Assembly (NCBI RefSeq): GCF_001294455.1
Contig: NZ_LIKT01000020.1
Location: forward strand, 27,530 to 91,529
Source of the DNA: Phaeobacter sp. 11ANDIMAR09
Lineage (GTDB): Bacteria; Pseudomonadota; Alphaproteobacteria; Rhodobacterales; Rhodobacteraceae
DNA length: 64,000 bases
Direction: 5' to 3'
Of this stretch, positions 17,369 to 26,465 are shown one piece after another. How positions within the stretch are numbered: position 1 is the first letter of the stretch; each line of letters starts with the position of its first letter. The notes under the pieces were generated by a model. The model had not been told where the DNA came from. It worked only from the letters and a program-made list of their open reading frames with translations, and did not search any database. Made by a program: the position numbers and the translations under genes.

Positions 17369-19213
17369 ATGGCGGGCACAGGTGAGACAGGTGGGCTGAG
17401 CGGATTGGCTCTGGGAGGGGCTGTTGCGGCGGTTGTCGTGGTTGGCGGAGCAACCATGGCCTGGCTTGGCCTGTTCAATGGCGGTGGCAATGCGCCTGTT
17501 CCACGGGATGAGGCTGCCAATTCGGTTGCTATTTCTCCCTCGGCGACACCGCCGGTGGTGATCGAAGGGGTGTCGCAGCAACCCGACCCTGTCGTGGCTG
17601 CGCCCACTGTTTTGGAAGCCGAAGCCGTTGCGCCGGAGCCAAGCTCGGAGATTGCCTCTCAGGAAATGGATCAGGTCGAAGCTGCCGAGACCTCACAGGA
17701 AGAGGTGCGCGCGGACAACGAAGCGGATGCACCGGCTGCTGCCGGGGCCGAGAACGCGGCCTCTGCGGGGGGCACCGAAACAGCCGAAACAGGCGAAACT
17801 GCAGAGAATGACAGTACAGACAGTGTCACCAGTTTAGATACTGACGCCTCTGTCGCCCAGGGCGCTGCCGCTGAGGCCACAGATGTTTCCCCCCAAGACA
17901 GCAGCGCTGTGGGGCAGACCTCTGCCGATTTGGAAGACGGGGCAGAGGTGGCATTGTTTGATGCGCCACTGCTTGACCTGGTGCGGGTTGGGCCCAGTGG
18001 CGAAACAGTGATCGCAGGTCGCGCCACCGAGGGGCTTCTGGTCGAGATCCTGGTGGACGGCGAAGTTGTCGAGCAGGCAGAGGTCCAGCCAGGCGGGGAT
18101 TTTGTCGCCTTTGCCGATCTGCCGCCTAGCAGCCAACCGCGAGTGATTTCGCTGCGCGCCAGTGCCCAGGGCCAAGAGCGGCTGTCCGACAGCAGCTTTA
18201 TCGTCGCGCCGGCCAGCCCGCTGCCTGCTGCATCTGTTGTTGCCTCCGCGCCGGAGGAAACATCGGCACCCGAGCAGCCGCTCTCTGAGGAGATCGTGCA
18301 GTCCGAAGCGCAAGACCTGGCCGAGGGAACGGTGCCGTCAACCGAGGCCGCGTCTGATGACCGTGAAGAACGCGCTTCGGTTCAGGCTGAAACGGAGGGC
18401 GAAGGTGCCGCAACTGTGGCATCTGCGATGGCCGAAACCGCTCTCGATACTTCTGATGCTGAACAGGATACGCTTGTAGCCAAGGCACCCGAAGGTGTCG
18501 CGACGGATGCACCTGAGCCCACAGAGCCCGCGACTGCGGTGACTTCCCCCGAGGCAGGGGCAGCAGCGGATACCGCAACTGCAAGGGCTGAACCGATGGC
18601 CACCAGCCCGGGACCTGCCGAAGACACAACTGAGGTCGTGACCCAACCAGCGCCGCAGCCGCAACCTGCGCAGGTTGCGGTGTTGCGCGCCGATGCTGAC
18701 GGGGTCACCCTGGTGCAGCCCGTCGCGCAAAAGCCCCAGGGCAAGGTGGTGCTGGACACCATCAGTTATTCCGACAGGGGCGAGGTGCAATTGGCGGGCC
18801 GGGCTGGCGCTGCCTCTGGTGTCCTGGTTTATCTGGACAATGCGCCGGCAGCGCAGTTTACCGCTCAGGAGAATGGCAGCTGGGGCGGTCGTCTGGAGGC
18901 TGTTGAGCCGGGTGTTTACACCCTGCGCCTGGATGAGGTCGATGCGGCGGGCAAGGTTCTGAGCCGGTTGGAAACGCCTTTCAAACGCGAGGCTCCTGAG
19001 GTCCTGCAGCCGCCAGTTTCCGAAGGTGCGACAGGCGAGGCCGCTCCATTGGTGCGCGCTGTCACCGTACAGGAGGGCGATACGCTCTGGGCGATTTCGC
19101 AACAGCGCTACGGCAGCGGGTTCCTGTTTGTACGGGTTTTTGAAGCCAATCAGGATGCCATCCGCGACCCGGATCTGATCTATCCAGGCCAGGTTTTTGC
19201 CTTGCCGGAATAA
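17369..19213 (+). CDS. Membrane-anchored LysM protein with long acidic linker
   Basis: 614 residues. One membrane helix near the N-terminus (about 11-37, GGAVAAVVVVGGATMAWLGLF), then a very long Ala/Glu/Thr-rich acidic region interrupted by two Ig-like or BON-like beta modules (about 195-275 and 455-545), and a C-terminal LysM domain (about 563-613, VQEGDTLWAISQQRYG...YPGQVFALPE) that should bind peptidoglycan. It probably spans the periplasm from inner membrane to wall. A similar arrangement is common in Rhodobacteraceae, but the role is undefined. Followed by a strong terminator. Confidence 0.85.
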   Translation: MAGTGETGGLSGLALGGAVAAVVVVGGATMAWLGLFNGGGNAPVPRDEAANSVAISPSATPPVVIEGVSQQPDPVVAAPTVLEAEAVAPEPSSEIASQEMDQVEAAETSQEEVRADNEADAPAAAGAENAASAGGTETAETGETAENDSTDSVTSLDTDASVAQGAAAEATDVSPQDSSAVGQTSADLEDGAEVALFDAPLLDLVRVGPSGETVIAGRATEGLLVEILVDGEVVEQAEVQPGGDFVAFADLPPSSQPRVISLRASAQGQERLSDSSFIVAPASPLPAASVVASAPEETSAPEQPLSEEIVQSEAQDLAEGTVPSTEAASDDREERASVQAETEGEGAATVASAMAETALDTSDAEQDTLVAKAPEGVATDAPEPTEPATAVTSPEAGAAADTATARAEPMATSPGPAEDTTEVVTQPAPQPQPAQVAVLRADADGVTLVQPVAQKPQGKVVLDTISYSDRGEVQLAGRAGAASGVLVYLDNAPAAQFTAQENGSWGGRLEAVEPGVYTLRLDEVDAAGKVLSRLETPFKREAPEVLQPPVSEGATGEAAPLVRAVTVQEGDTLWAISQQRYGSGFLFVRVFEANQDAIRDPDLIYPGQVFALPE

Positions 19214-19233
19214 CCAGAGAAACCTGACGCAAG

Positions 19234-19259
19234 ACGCGCCCTCTTGGGGCGCGTTTTTT
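19234..19259 (+). terminator. Terminator of the LysM gene
   Basis: Stem ACGCGCCC / GGGCGCGT with a short loop and a run of six T. Confidence 0.88.
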
Positions 19260-19327
19260 GCTGCACCCCTGGCGGCGACACCTGCCAGTCCCTATTTGTC
19301 ATGCATTGAGCCAGGAAAGCACGCCCC

Positions 19328-21139
19328 ATGCCCCCAGCAGAAACATCTATCGCCAGCGACGAGCGTCGGTCCGGCCTGCGAACCCTGCGCCGGATGGGGC
19401 CATATCTGTGGCCAAGCAGGCATCTATGGGTCAAACAGCGGGTGGTTTTGGCCATTGCGGTGTTGGTTCTGGCGAAGCTGATCGCCGTCTACACACCTGT
19501 GCTGTACAAGGGCGCGGTGGACAGTCTGGCGGCCGAAGGCGTGCCACCGCTGGCCTTGGGGGCTGTTGGCCTGACCATCGCCTATGGCGTAGCGCGGATC
19601 TTTACCACCGGGTTTCAGCAGCTTCGGGATGTGATCTTTGCCCCGGTGGGGCAGCGCGCCCTGCGCCATCTGGCGCTGGAGACCTTTACCCATATTCATC
19701 GCTTGTCGATGCGCTATCACATCACGCGCAAGACCGGGGGACTGTCACGGATCATCGAGCGTGGCGTCAAAGGCGTTGAGTTCTTGTTGCGCTTTTTGCT
19801 GTTCTCCATTGGCCCTCTGGTACTCGAGCTGCTCTTGGTCGCGGTGATCCTGACGGTGCTGTTTGACGCCTGGTATCTGTTGGCGGTGGGGGGGACCATC
19901 GGGCTCTATATTTGGTTCACCTTTGCCATCACCGAATGGCGGGTAAAGCTGCGCCGCGAGATGAACAAACAGGATACTGATGCCAATCAAAAGGCCATCG
20001 ACAGTCTGCTGAACTATGAAACAGTCAAGTATTTCGGAGCCGAAAAGCGTGAGGCAGACCGCTATGACGGGGCCATGCGCGCCTATGCCAAGGCTGCCCT
20101 GAAGACCGCCTATTCGCTGGCATTTTTGAACTTTGGCCAAAGCCTGTTCATTACCGCTGGGTTGATTGCCGTGATGGTGATGGCGGCGATCGGGGTGCAA
20201 AATGGCGAATTGACGGTCGGTGATTTTGTTATGGTCAACGCCTATATGATCCAGATCACCGTGCCGCTGAATTTCCTGGGCACGGTCTACCGCGAAATCC
20301 GCCAAAGCCTGGTGGATATGGGCGAGATGTTTGACCTGCTGGAGCAGCCCGCCGATGTGGCTGATGCCAAGGATGCCTCTGAGCTGAAGGTCACGGGCGG
20401 CGAGATCCGGCTCAAAGACGTGCGCTTTGGCTATGACAGCGACCGCGAGATCCTGAAAGGCGTCGATCTGGTGGCGGGGGCTGGCCAGACGGTGGCGATT
20501 GTTGGTTCTACGGGATCCGGGAAATCCACAATCGGGCGGCTACTGTTTCGCTTTTATGACGTGACTGGCGGCGCGCTGACCATTGATGGGCAGGATGTGC
20601 GCCAAGTCAGCCAGGAGAGCCTGCATGCCGCCATCGGCGTGGTGCCACAGGACACGGTGCTGTTCAACGATACCATCCGTTACAACATTGCCTATGGCCG
20701 CGATGGTGCCAGTACGGCTGAGGTCGAACAGGCGGCCCGCGATGCGCAGATCCATGATTTCATCGTCAGCCTGCCCGAAGGCTATGACACCCAGGTTGGC
20801 GAACGTGGGCTAAAACTCTCAGGTGGGGAAAAGCAACGGGTGGGGATTGCCCGTACCCTATTGAAGAACCCACCGATCCTGTTGTTGGACGAGGCAACAT
20901 CGGCGTTGGATACTGAGACCGAACAAGAGATCAAGGACGCGCTGGAGCGGGCCGCAGAGGGGCGTACAGTTGTGACTATTGCCCATCGGCTGTCGACTGT
21001 GGCCGAGGCCGATTTGATTGTGGTTCTGGAACAGGGCGAAGTGGTGGAGCAGGGCAATCACGAGGCGCTGCTGGCCCGCGAAGGCCGCTATGCGCATCTG
21101 TGGCATCGACAGCAGGCGGATGATCAGACTGCTGCGTGA
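19328..21139 (+). CDS. ABC exporter of the Atm1/HMT1 type (fused permease-ATPase)
   Basis: A 603-residue half-transporter: six membrane helices (about 35-320), then an ATPase domain with Walker A GSTGSGKST (about 396), signature LSGGEKQR, Walker B ILLLDEATSALD and a switch His in IAHRLST. The sequence NYETVKYFGAEKREADRY and the overall pattern match bacterial Atm1/ABCB7 relatives, which export glutathione-linked compounds and heavy-metal adducts. Substrate here is inference. Monocistronic. Confidence 0.9.
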   Translation: MPPAETSIASDERRSGLRTLRRMGPYLWPSRHLWVKQRVVLAIAVLVLAKLIAVYTPVLYKGAVDSLAAEGVPPLALGAVGLTIAYGVARIFTTGFQQLRDVIFAPVGQRALRHLALETFTHIHRLSMRYHITRKTGGLSRIIERGVKGVEFLLRFLLFSIGPLVLELLLVAVILTVLFDAWYLLAVGGTIGLYIWFTFAITEWRVKLRREMNKQDTDANQKAIDSLLNYETVKYFGAEKREADRYDGAMRAYAKAALKTAYSLAFLNFGQSLFITAGLIAVMVMAAIGVQNGELTVGDFVMVNAYMIQITVPLNFLGTVYREIRQSLVDMGEMFDLLEQPADVADAKDASELKVTGGEIRLKDVRFGYDSDREILKGVDLVAGAGQTVAIVGSTGSGKSTIGRLLFRFYDVTGGALTIDGQDVRQVSQESLHAAIGVVPQDTVLFNDTIRYNIAYGRDGASTAEVEQAARDAQIHDFIVSLPEGYDTQVGERGLKLSGGEKQRVGIARTLLKNPPILLLDEATSALDTETEQEIKDALERAAEGRTVVTIAHRLSTVAEADLIVVLEQGEVVEQGNHEALLAREGRYAHLWHRQQADDQTAA

Positions 21140-21170
21140 TGGTTTGACTTGGTAGCGCTTGCATCAAAAA

Positions 21171-21209
21171 TGCGGCCCTTCCCCCGCAGATACCGGAGGA
21201 AGGGTCGCA
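21171..21209 (-). terminator. Hairpin between the ABC exporter and the PRMT-like gene
   Basis: A 12-bp stem (TGCGGCCCTTCC / GGAAGGGTCGCA, one G-T pair). On the minus strand it is followed by TTTTT, so it should end the PRMT-like transcript; on the plus strand the T-tract is weaker. Confidence 0.7.
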
Positions 21210-21236
21210 GCTCATGTCTTTTCCAGTCTGCACAGG

Positions 21237-22445
21237 TCAGTGAACCGGAGAGACCTGGTGCTCCACAGGCATAGCCACAGTCGGATGCCATGGGGCATTG
21301 ACCTGCGGGGCAGGCGCCTTGACCATCTGATGTGGCTGACTCCAGGCTTGGTTCACCCAGATGGTGGCGGCAGGGACGCGCGTCGCGCTGAACTCTTCCT
21401 CATGTGCACAAAGGCTCAGATGGGAGGCGTCATGCTGGGCGGTGATGGTCATCTGATCTCCCGGCTGCGCCGCTGTAGGCCTCTGCAGCAGATAGGCAGT
21501 ACGCCCCCAATGACCGCCGGAGTGCAGATCGTTGCTGACCAGGATGCCGGGCGCCAACTCCATCTCAAAACTGACCAGAACCGCGTGCAGGGTGCCGGGC
21601 TCGGTGCAGGGCAACTGCGTGGTGATTGCGCCGGGGGTGATGTCTGGCTTGGCAAAGTCAAACCGGAACAGATCTGTTGGGCCCCCTAGGGGCCGCATCT
21701 GGCAGGTGGAAAAGTCACCAGGCGTGATCTGTGCCACATTGGCAAGCTGGTTAAAGGCTGTGAGGTCAAAGCCCTCCGCCTGCTGGGGCTGCCATTGATC
21801 CACAAGCCTCTGGCTTTGAACCAGTTGCGCCTTTAGCACCCCACGTTCCGGGATCGTGCGGGCATTGGGTTTGGCCAGATGCGCCATGGCGTGGCTTAGC
21901 GTGGCCAGCGCGCCTTCGCCGAGCAAGACGGTGTCGACGATCTCTGACAGGACCAGATCTGCGGGCTCGGGAATGTCCTCGCCAATCACAATTTCATGCG
22001 ACCACTTCTGCAAAACGGTGATGCGGTCGGCAAGACCGTTGTCCGTGATCACTTGCCGTGCGGCCTGGGCGATCAGGGGCTGCTGCTCGCAGGTATAGAC
22101 ATGTTTTGCCCCCGCCCGTGCCGCCAGCATTGCCGTCAGACCGGCGCCGCAGCCGATATCTAGCACCACATCTCCGGGGGTCACCTTGGCTGCAATGGCC
22201 TTGGCATAGGCCTGGTTGCGTGCGGTATCTGCGAGCATCGGAAAGTGCCAGCGGGGCACAAACATCTGATGCAGGCGTTCCTGAAACACCTGGGCCGCAT
22301 GGTGGTGCGGATCATGGGAGAGGGCCGCAGACAGCAGGTGTGAGGTCTTGAGACCGCCGTCGACGAGAGGTTCGGATTTTGCACGCTGCACAAGGCGTTC
22401 TGCCTCTGCCGCGCCTTGGGGCTGGATGCCTGCCGTTTCTGGCAT
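21237..22445 (-). CDS. Protein arginine methyltransferase-like protein (PRMT7/9-type)
   Basis: 402 residues. After an N-terminal helical segment comes RWHFPMLADTARNQAY (about 65-80), close to the entry motif of eukaryotic PRMT7/9, then SAM motif VLDIGCGAG (94-102) and acidic Glu120. The double-E loop is LSEIVDTVLLGEGAL (Glu168, Glu177), again the PRMT7/9 form. A C-terminal beta-barrel-like region follows. By family it should methylate arginine or a similar nitrogen acceptor; a bacterial substrate is unknown. ATG 22445 is preferred over an in-frame TTG at 22460. Confidence 0.75.
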   Translation of the reverse strand: MPETAGIQPQGAAEAERLVQRAKSEPLVDGGLKTSHLLSAALSHDPHHHAAQVFQERLHQMFVPRWHFPMLADTARNQAYAKAIAAKVTPGDVVLDIGCGAGLTAMLAARAGAKHVYTCEQQPLIAQAARQVITDNGLADRITVLQKWSHEIVIGEDIPEPADLVLSEIVDTVLLGEGALATLSHAMAHLAKPNARTIPERGVLKAQLVQSQRLVDQWQPQQAEGFDLTAFNQLANVAQITPGDFSTCQMRPLGGPTDLFRFDFAKPDITPGAITTQLPCTEPGTLHAVLVSFEMELAPGILVSNDLHSGGHWGRTAYLLQRPTAAQPGDQMTITAQHDASHLSLCAHEEEFSATRVPAATIWVNQAWSQPHQMVKAPAPQVNAPWHPTVAMPVEHQVSPVH

Positions 22446-22570
22446 TGGGTTTTTCAGCAAGTTTTAGAATTCCCTATTTGAAGCAAATGTGACTGTTTTG
22501 GATAATCACGCTGCCGTTCTAAGAAATCGTAAAATAATGAGGTCAAAACAGAGGCAATTGCCCCTATGAA

Positions 22571-22601
22571 AAACGCTGCCAGATTGGATCTGGCAGCGTT
22601 T
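22571..22601 (-). terminator. Terminator of the RND efflux operon
   Basis: A nearly perfect 13-14-bp stem (AAACGCTGCCAGAT / ATCTGGCAGCGTTT) with a minimal loop; on the minus strand it runs into TTTTT. It lies 49 bases beyond the RND pump stop codon and also faces the PRMT-like gene start. Confidence 0.85.
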
Positions 22602-22649
22602 CGCTTATGTTTTGACAGGACGTGACCCCGGCAGCTTTGGTCCGAGGAC

Positions 22650-25600
22650 CTACTCCGCTGCCCGCAGAGCACCAGCGCCCGGCTTTGCCAAAGCCTCTTC
22701 GGTGCCTGCCTCGGGTTTGGCGCTCGCTTGCGACCCCGACCCAATCAGATCATCCCAGAGGATCTCGCTGGTGGCGAGTTTTCGGGCCTTTTTGGCCAGG
22801 CGCATGTCCTTGGCAATCCGGCTGGAACGGCCACCGCTGATCCGGGCCAGCAGGCGTCCCATCCAGCTCATATAGGTGGAAAGCCACACACGGATGGCCA
22901 GCAGCGAGGGGGTCACCACCAGCGTCAGCACAGTAGCAATGCCCAGCCCAAAGACCACGGCCGTGGCCAGCTGCTTCCACCACAGTGCCGTTGGGCTGTC
23001 GATGGAATAGCCGCCATCAATGAAATCGAGGCTGATGCCGAACATCATTGGCGCAAGCCCCGCCATGGTGGTGACGGTGGTCAGCAACACCGGACGAATC
23101 CGCGCCTCGGCGGTGCGAATGATCGCCTCGATCCGGGGCATTTTTTGGCTGAACTCCTGATAGGTATCGATCAGAACAATATTGTTGTTCACCACAATCC
23201 CCGCCAGCGCCACAATCCCGGTGCCTGTCATGATAATCGAGAAGGGCTGCTGCATCACCATCATGCCGATCAGCACACCCGTGGTCGACAAAACCACGGC
23301 GAGCAACACCAGAACCGAATTGTAGAAGGAGTTGAACTGCGCCAGTAGGATCACGAACATCAAGGCCAAGGCCCCAGCAAAGGCCTTGGACAGGAAGGCG
23401 CCAGATTCGGCCTGTTCGTCCTGATCACCGGTCCATTCCCAGGTTACCCGGGGATCCAACGGATCTGTTTCCAGCCATTTGGTGATTTCGCCGATGCGTT
23501 CAGTGGCATTTACCGGCGCGATCTTAGCCCCGTCGGTCAGCGCTTCTTGCAGCGCTTGCGTGGTCTCAGCCTCAACCAGCTCATAGAGAGTGTATTCGGT
23601 GCCATTGGCATCGGTAACAATCTCACCCCTAGGGGTGAGCCCATCAGGAATGGCTTTGATCAGACCGAGGGTGACCAGAGCCTCGCCGTCGTCCTGTGGC
23701 ACCAGGACACTGCTCAGCCCGGGTTCAACATCGGCTTTGACATCGTAATAGCGCTCCTGATCAACCCGGTTGATCTCGGCCAGTTTGGGCACGGGCTTAC
23801 GGGAGATGAAGTTGGACAGGGGCACCAGCCCATCGGTGGTGCGGACCTTGAGCGTATCCAGCGTGGCCAGTACCCGGTCTTCATCGGGAAGGCGGACACG
23901 GATTTCGATCTCTTCGTCAGAGCTGTCAACACGCATGGTGTCCAGCAGGATGCCACGGGTCACCAGCTGCACCATCCCGCCAACCGTGGCGACATCTGCG
24001 CCGTAACGGCCAGCTTTTTCGACATCCACGTCGATCTGCCAGTCGATACCGGGCAGGGGCAGACTGTCTTCGGTGAGAGTCAGGCCGGGGGTGGCATCAA
24101 AGCGGGCACGGGCGGCCTGGGCCGAGGTGGTCAGCGCCTCCCAGTTGTCGCCGCGAACGCGCAGATGCAGGGGTTTGCCAGAGCCTGGCCCCTGTTCCAG
24201 CGCTTTGACCTCGACAGCGATGCCGGGGATCTTGGAGGTTTCCGCCGTCAGCTCATCCAGCACGGTATTGCCATCATAGAGCGTTGCTGTGACTTCGCGG
24301 GTGAGCAGACCAAAGAACCAGGTTTCGGTCTGCGTTGGACGATCCTCCCAGGGGATGATCTCGAACTGGACCTGACCAATGGTATCCGCGGGCGAGGAAT
24401 CTGCCGAGGGCCCGCCGGTGCTCAAGCCACCTTCACCGGCAAAGGAGAAGGCATTGACAACGGCTGGATGCGCCATGATGACCTCTTCGGTCTGGCGCAC
24501 CATCTCGTCTTTTTCGGCCAGGCTGATGTTGCCGCGGGCCCGGACATAGGCGGTGGCCTGTTCCGGCTCGGTTGAGACAAAGAATTCGACGCCATAGTTG
24601 TTTTCGCCAAAGGCCTTAAAGACCGTTGCAATGCCAAAGGCGACAACAAGCAGCGCCACGATGGGCATCACCGGGTTGCCGGTGATGAATTTGATTACAT
24701 AGCCAAAGGCCGTGTGATGATACCCCGCCTCGACGCGGTGTTCGCGACGTTGGAATTTTGTCGCCCCCAGCGTGATGGAGGCCGCAAAGGCCGCCAGGAT
24801 AAAGACCAGCCCGCCAAAGGCAGTCCCCAGGTTCGCCGAGGTGCCTTCGGGCAACAGATAGCCCGGGTTCAGCATCTGCATGGCACCGGCGAATATTCCC
24901 CACAGGGCAGGCGGCACCATGATGGCGCGCAGCCACCAGGGAAAGACCCGGCGCAGCCAACCAGAAGTGCCCTCAAACAGGCGACTCATGCGGCCGGACA
25001 GCCCACCCATGACGGGCAGATAGACCAGGGCAACCACCAGGGACGCCGACAGCACAAAGATCAATGTGACCGGCAGCATGCCCATGAACTCTCCCGGCAC
25101 GCCGGGCCAGAACAGCATCGGCAAAAAGGCACAGAGCGTGGTCGCGGTGGAGGACACGATGGGCCAGAACATCCGCTGAGCGGCCTCGACATAGGCATGC
25201 ATTGGGCCGGTGCCCTCTTTTATGCGCTTGTCGGCATATTCCACCACCACAATGGCGCCATCCACCAGCATCCCCACAGCCAGGATCAAGCCGAACATCA
25301 CGATGTTGGAGATCGATACGCCCATCAGGGCGAGGAAGGCAAAACACAAAAGGAAGGAGGTTGGGATGGCAAAACCGACCAAAAGCGCCGCGCGACTGCC
25401 CAGCGAGGCCAGAACAACGATCATCACCAGAGCCACAGCGGTCAGAACCGAGCCCTCCAGCTGGCCAACCATGGAGCCGACAACCCGGCTTTGGTCGTTG
25501 GAGGTGCCAAGGGTCACGGTGGCTTTCAGTTCTTCCGGCCATTTGGTCTGGGCCTTGGCCAGCACCTCTTTCACCAAATCAACGGTATCGATCAGGTTGT

Positions 25601-26465
25601 AGCCCTTGCGCTTGACCACCTGCAGGGCAACGGTGTCTTCGCCTTCAAACCGGGCGGTGCCAATGCGATCTTCAAAGGTATAGTTGATCTCGGCCAGCTC
25701 ACCCAGGGTGACGATCCGGTCGCCATTGGTTTTGATGGGCAATGCGTAGATGTCGTTTACATCATCAAAGGAGGAGGGGATTTTGACCGAAAAGGTGCCC
25801 TGTTCGGTTTCGACCTCACCCGCCGCAATCAGCTGGTTGTTGTTTTGCACCACATTGATCAGCTCAACGGCGGTGATGTTATAGGATTCCAGACGCAGGG
25901 GGTCGATGACAACCTCAACCATCTCATCGCGATTGCCGGCAATCCCGGCCTCCAGCACCGCATCCAGCGCTTCGATATCGTCCTGCAGGTCCTTGGCGAT
26001 ACGAGCCATGGTGCGTTCCGGCACGGCGCCTGTGAGATTGATAATGACGATGGGAAATTCCGAGAAGTTGATCTCGGTGATGCTGTATTGTTCAGCACCG
26101 CTGGGAAAATCCGCCTGCGCCGTGTTCATGGCGTCGCGCACATCCGCGATGGTGGCGCTCTTGTCCCAGCCAAAGTCGAACTCCAGCAGGATGCCCGCGT
26201 AGTTTTCCGCGGCGGTGGCGGTCATCTTGTCCAACCCGTCCAGGTCCACCATTTCGGTTTCCATCGGCTTGACCAGCAGGGATTCACTGTCCACCGCAGA
26301 AATGCCCGGGAATTCCACAGAGACAAAAAGCATCGGGATGTCGATATCGGGTTCACCTTCCTTGGGAAGGCTGGAATAGGCAAAGCCCCCCACCAGGATC
26401 GAGATCAGGATAAAGGCGATGACCATTCGGGCGCGTTCAGCCGCCCAGGAGACAATGCCGATCAT
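22650..26465 (-). CDS. RND-family efflux pump, inner-membrane transporter
   Basis: 1271 residues, longer than the usual ~1050 of AcrB, with the two repeated halves of six helices and large periplasmic loops. The TM4 relay motif reads GMLVDGAIVVVEY: Asp402 corresponds to AcrB Asp407, but the partner Asp408 is Gly403. The TM10 Lys940 position is Asn1093 (GIVVNNNIVLID). This is a distinct RND clade rather than an AcrB ortholog. It overlaps the adaptor gene by 4 bases (ATGA). Substrate unknown; an outer-membrane channel is not encoded nearby. Confidence 0.92.
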   Translation of the reverse strand: MIGIVSWAAERARMVIAFILISILVGGFAYSSLPKEGEPDIDIPMLFVSVEFPGISAVDSESLLVKPMETEMVDLDGLDKMTATAAENYAGILLEFDFGWDKSATIADVRDAMNTAQADFPSGAEQYSITEINFSEFPIVIINLTGAVPERTMARIAKDLQDDIEALDAVLEAGIAGNRDEMVEVVIDPLRLESYNITAVELINVVQNNNQLIAAGEVETEQGTFSVKIPSSFDDVNDIYALPIKTNGDRIVTLGELAEINYTFEDRIGTARFEGEDTVALQVVKRKGYNLIDTVDLVKEVLAKAQTKWPEELKATVTLGTSNDQSRVVGSMVGQLEGSVLTAVALVMIVVLASLGSRAALLVGFAIPTSFLLCFAFLALMGVSISNIVMFGLILAVGMLVDGAIVVVEYADKRIKEGTGPMHAYVEAAQRMFWPIVSSTATTLCAFLPMLFWPGVPGEFMGMLPVTLIFVLSASLVVALVYLPVMGGLSGRMSRLFEGTSGWLRRVFPWWLRAIMVPPALWGIFAGAMQMLNPGYLLPEGTSANLGTAFGGLVFILAAFAASITLGATKFQRREHRVEAGYHHTAFGYVIKFITGNPVMPIVALLVVAFGIATVFKAFGENNYGVEFFVSTEPEQATAYVRARGNISLAEKDEMVRQTEEVIMAHPAVVNAFSFAGEGGLSTGGPSADSSPADTIGQVQFEIIPWEDRPTQTETWFFGLLTREVTATLYDGNTVLDELTAETSKIPGIAVEVKALEQGPGSGKPLHLRVRGDNWEALTTSAQAARARFDATPGLTLTEDSLPLPGIDWQIDVDVEKAGRYGADVATVGGMVQLVTRGILLDTMRVDSSDEEIEIRVRLPDEDRVLATLDTLKVRTTDGLVPLSNFISRKPVPKLAEINRVDQERYYDVKADVEPGLSSVLVPQDDGEALVTLGLIKAIPDGLTPRGEIVTDANGTEYTLYELVEAETTQALQEALTDGAKIAPVNATERIGEITKWLETDPLDPRVTWEWTGDQDEQAESGAFLSKAFAGALALMFVILLAQFNSFYNSVLVLLAVVLSTTGVLIGMMVMQQPFSIIMTGTGIVALAGIVVNNNIVLIDTYQEFSQKMPRIEAIIRTAEARIRPVLLTTVTTMAGLAPMMFGISLDFIDGGYSIDSPTALWWKQLATAVVFGLGIATVLTLVVTPSLLAIRVWLSTYMSWMGRLLARISGGRSSRIAKDMRLAKKARKLATSEILWDDLIGSGSQASAKPEAGTEEALAKPGAGALRAAE

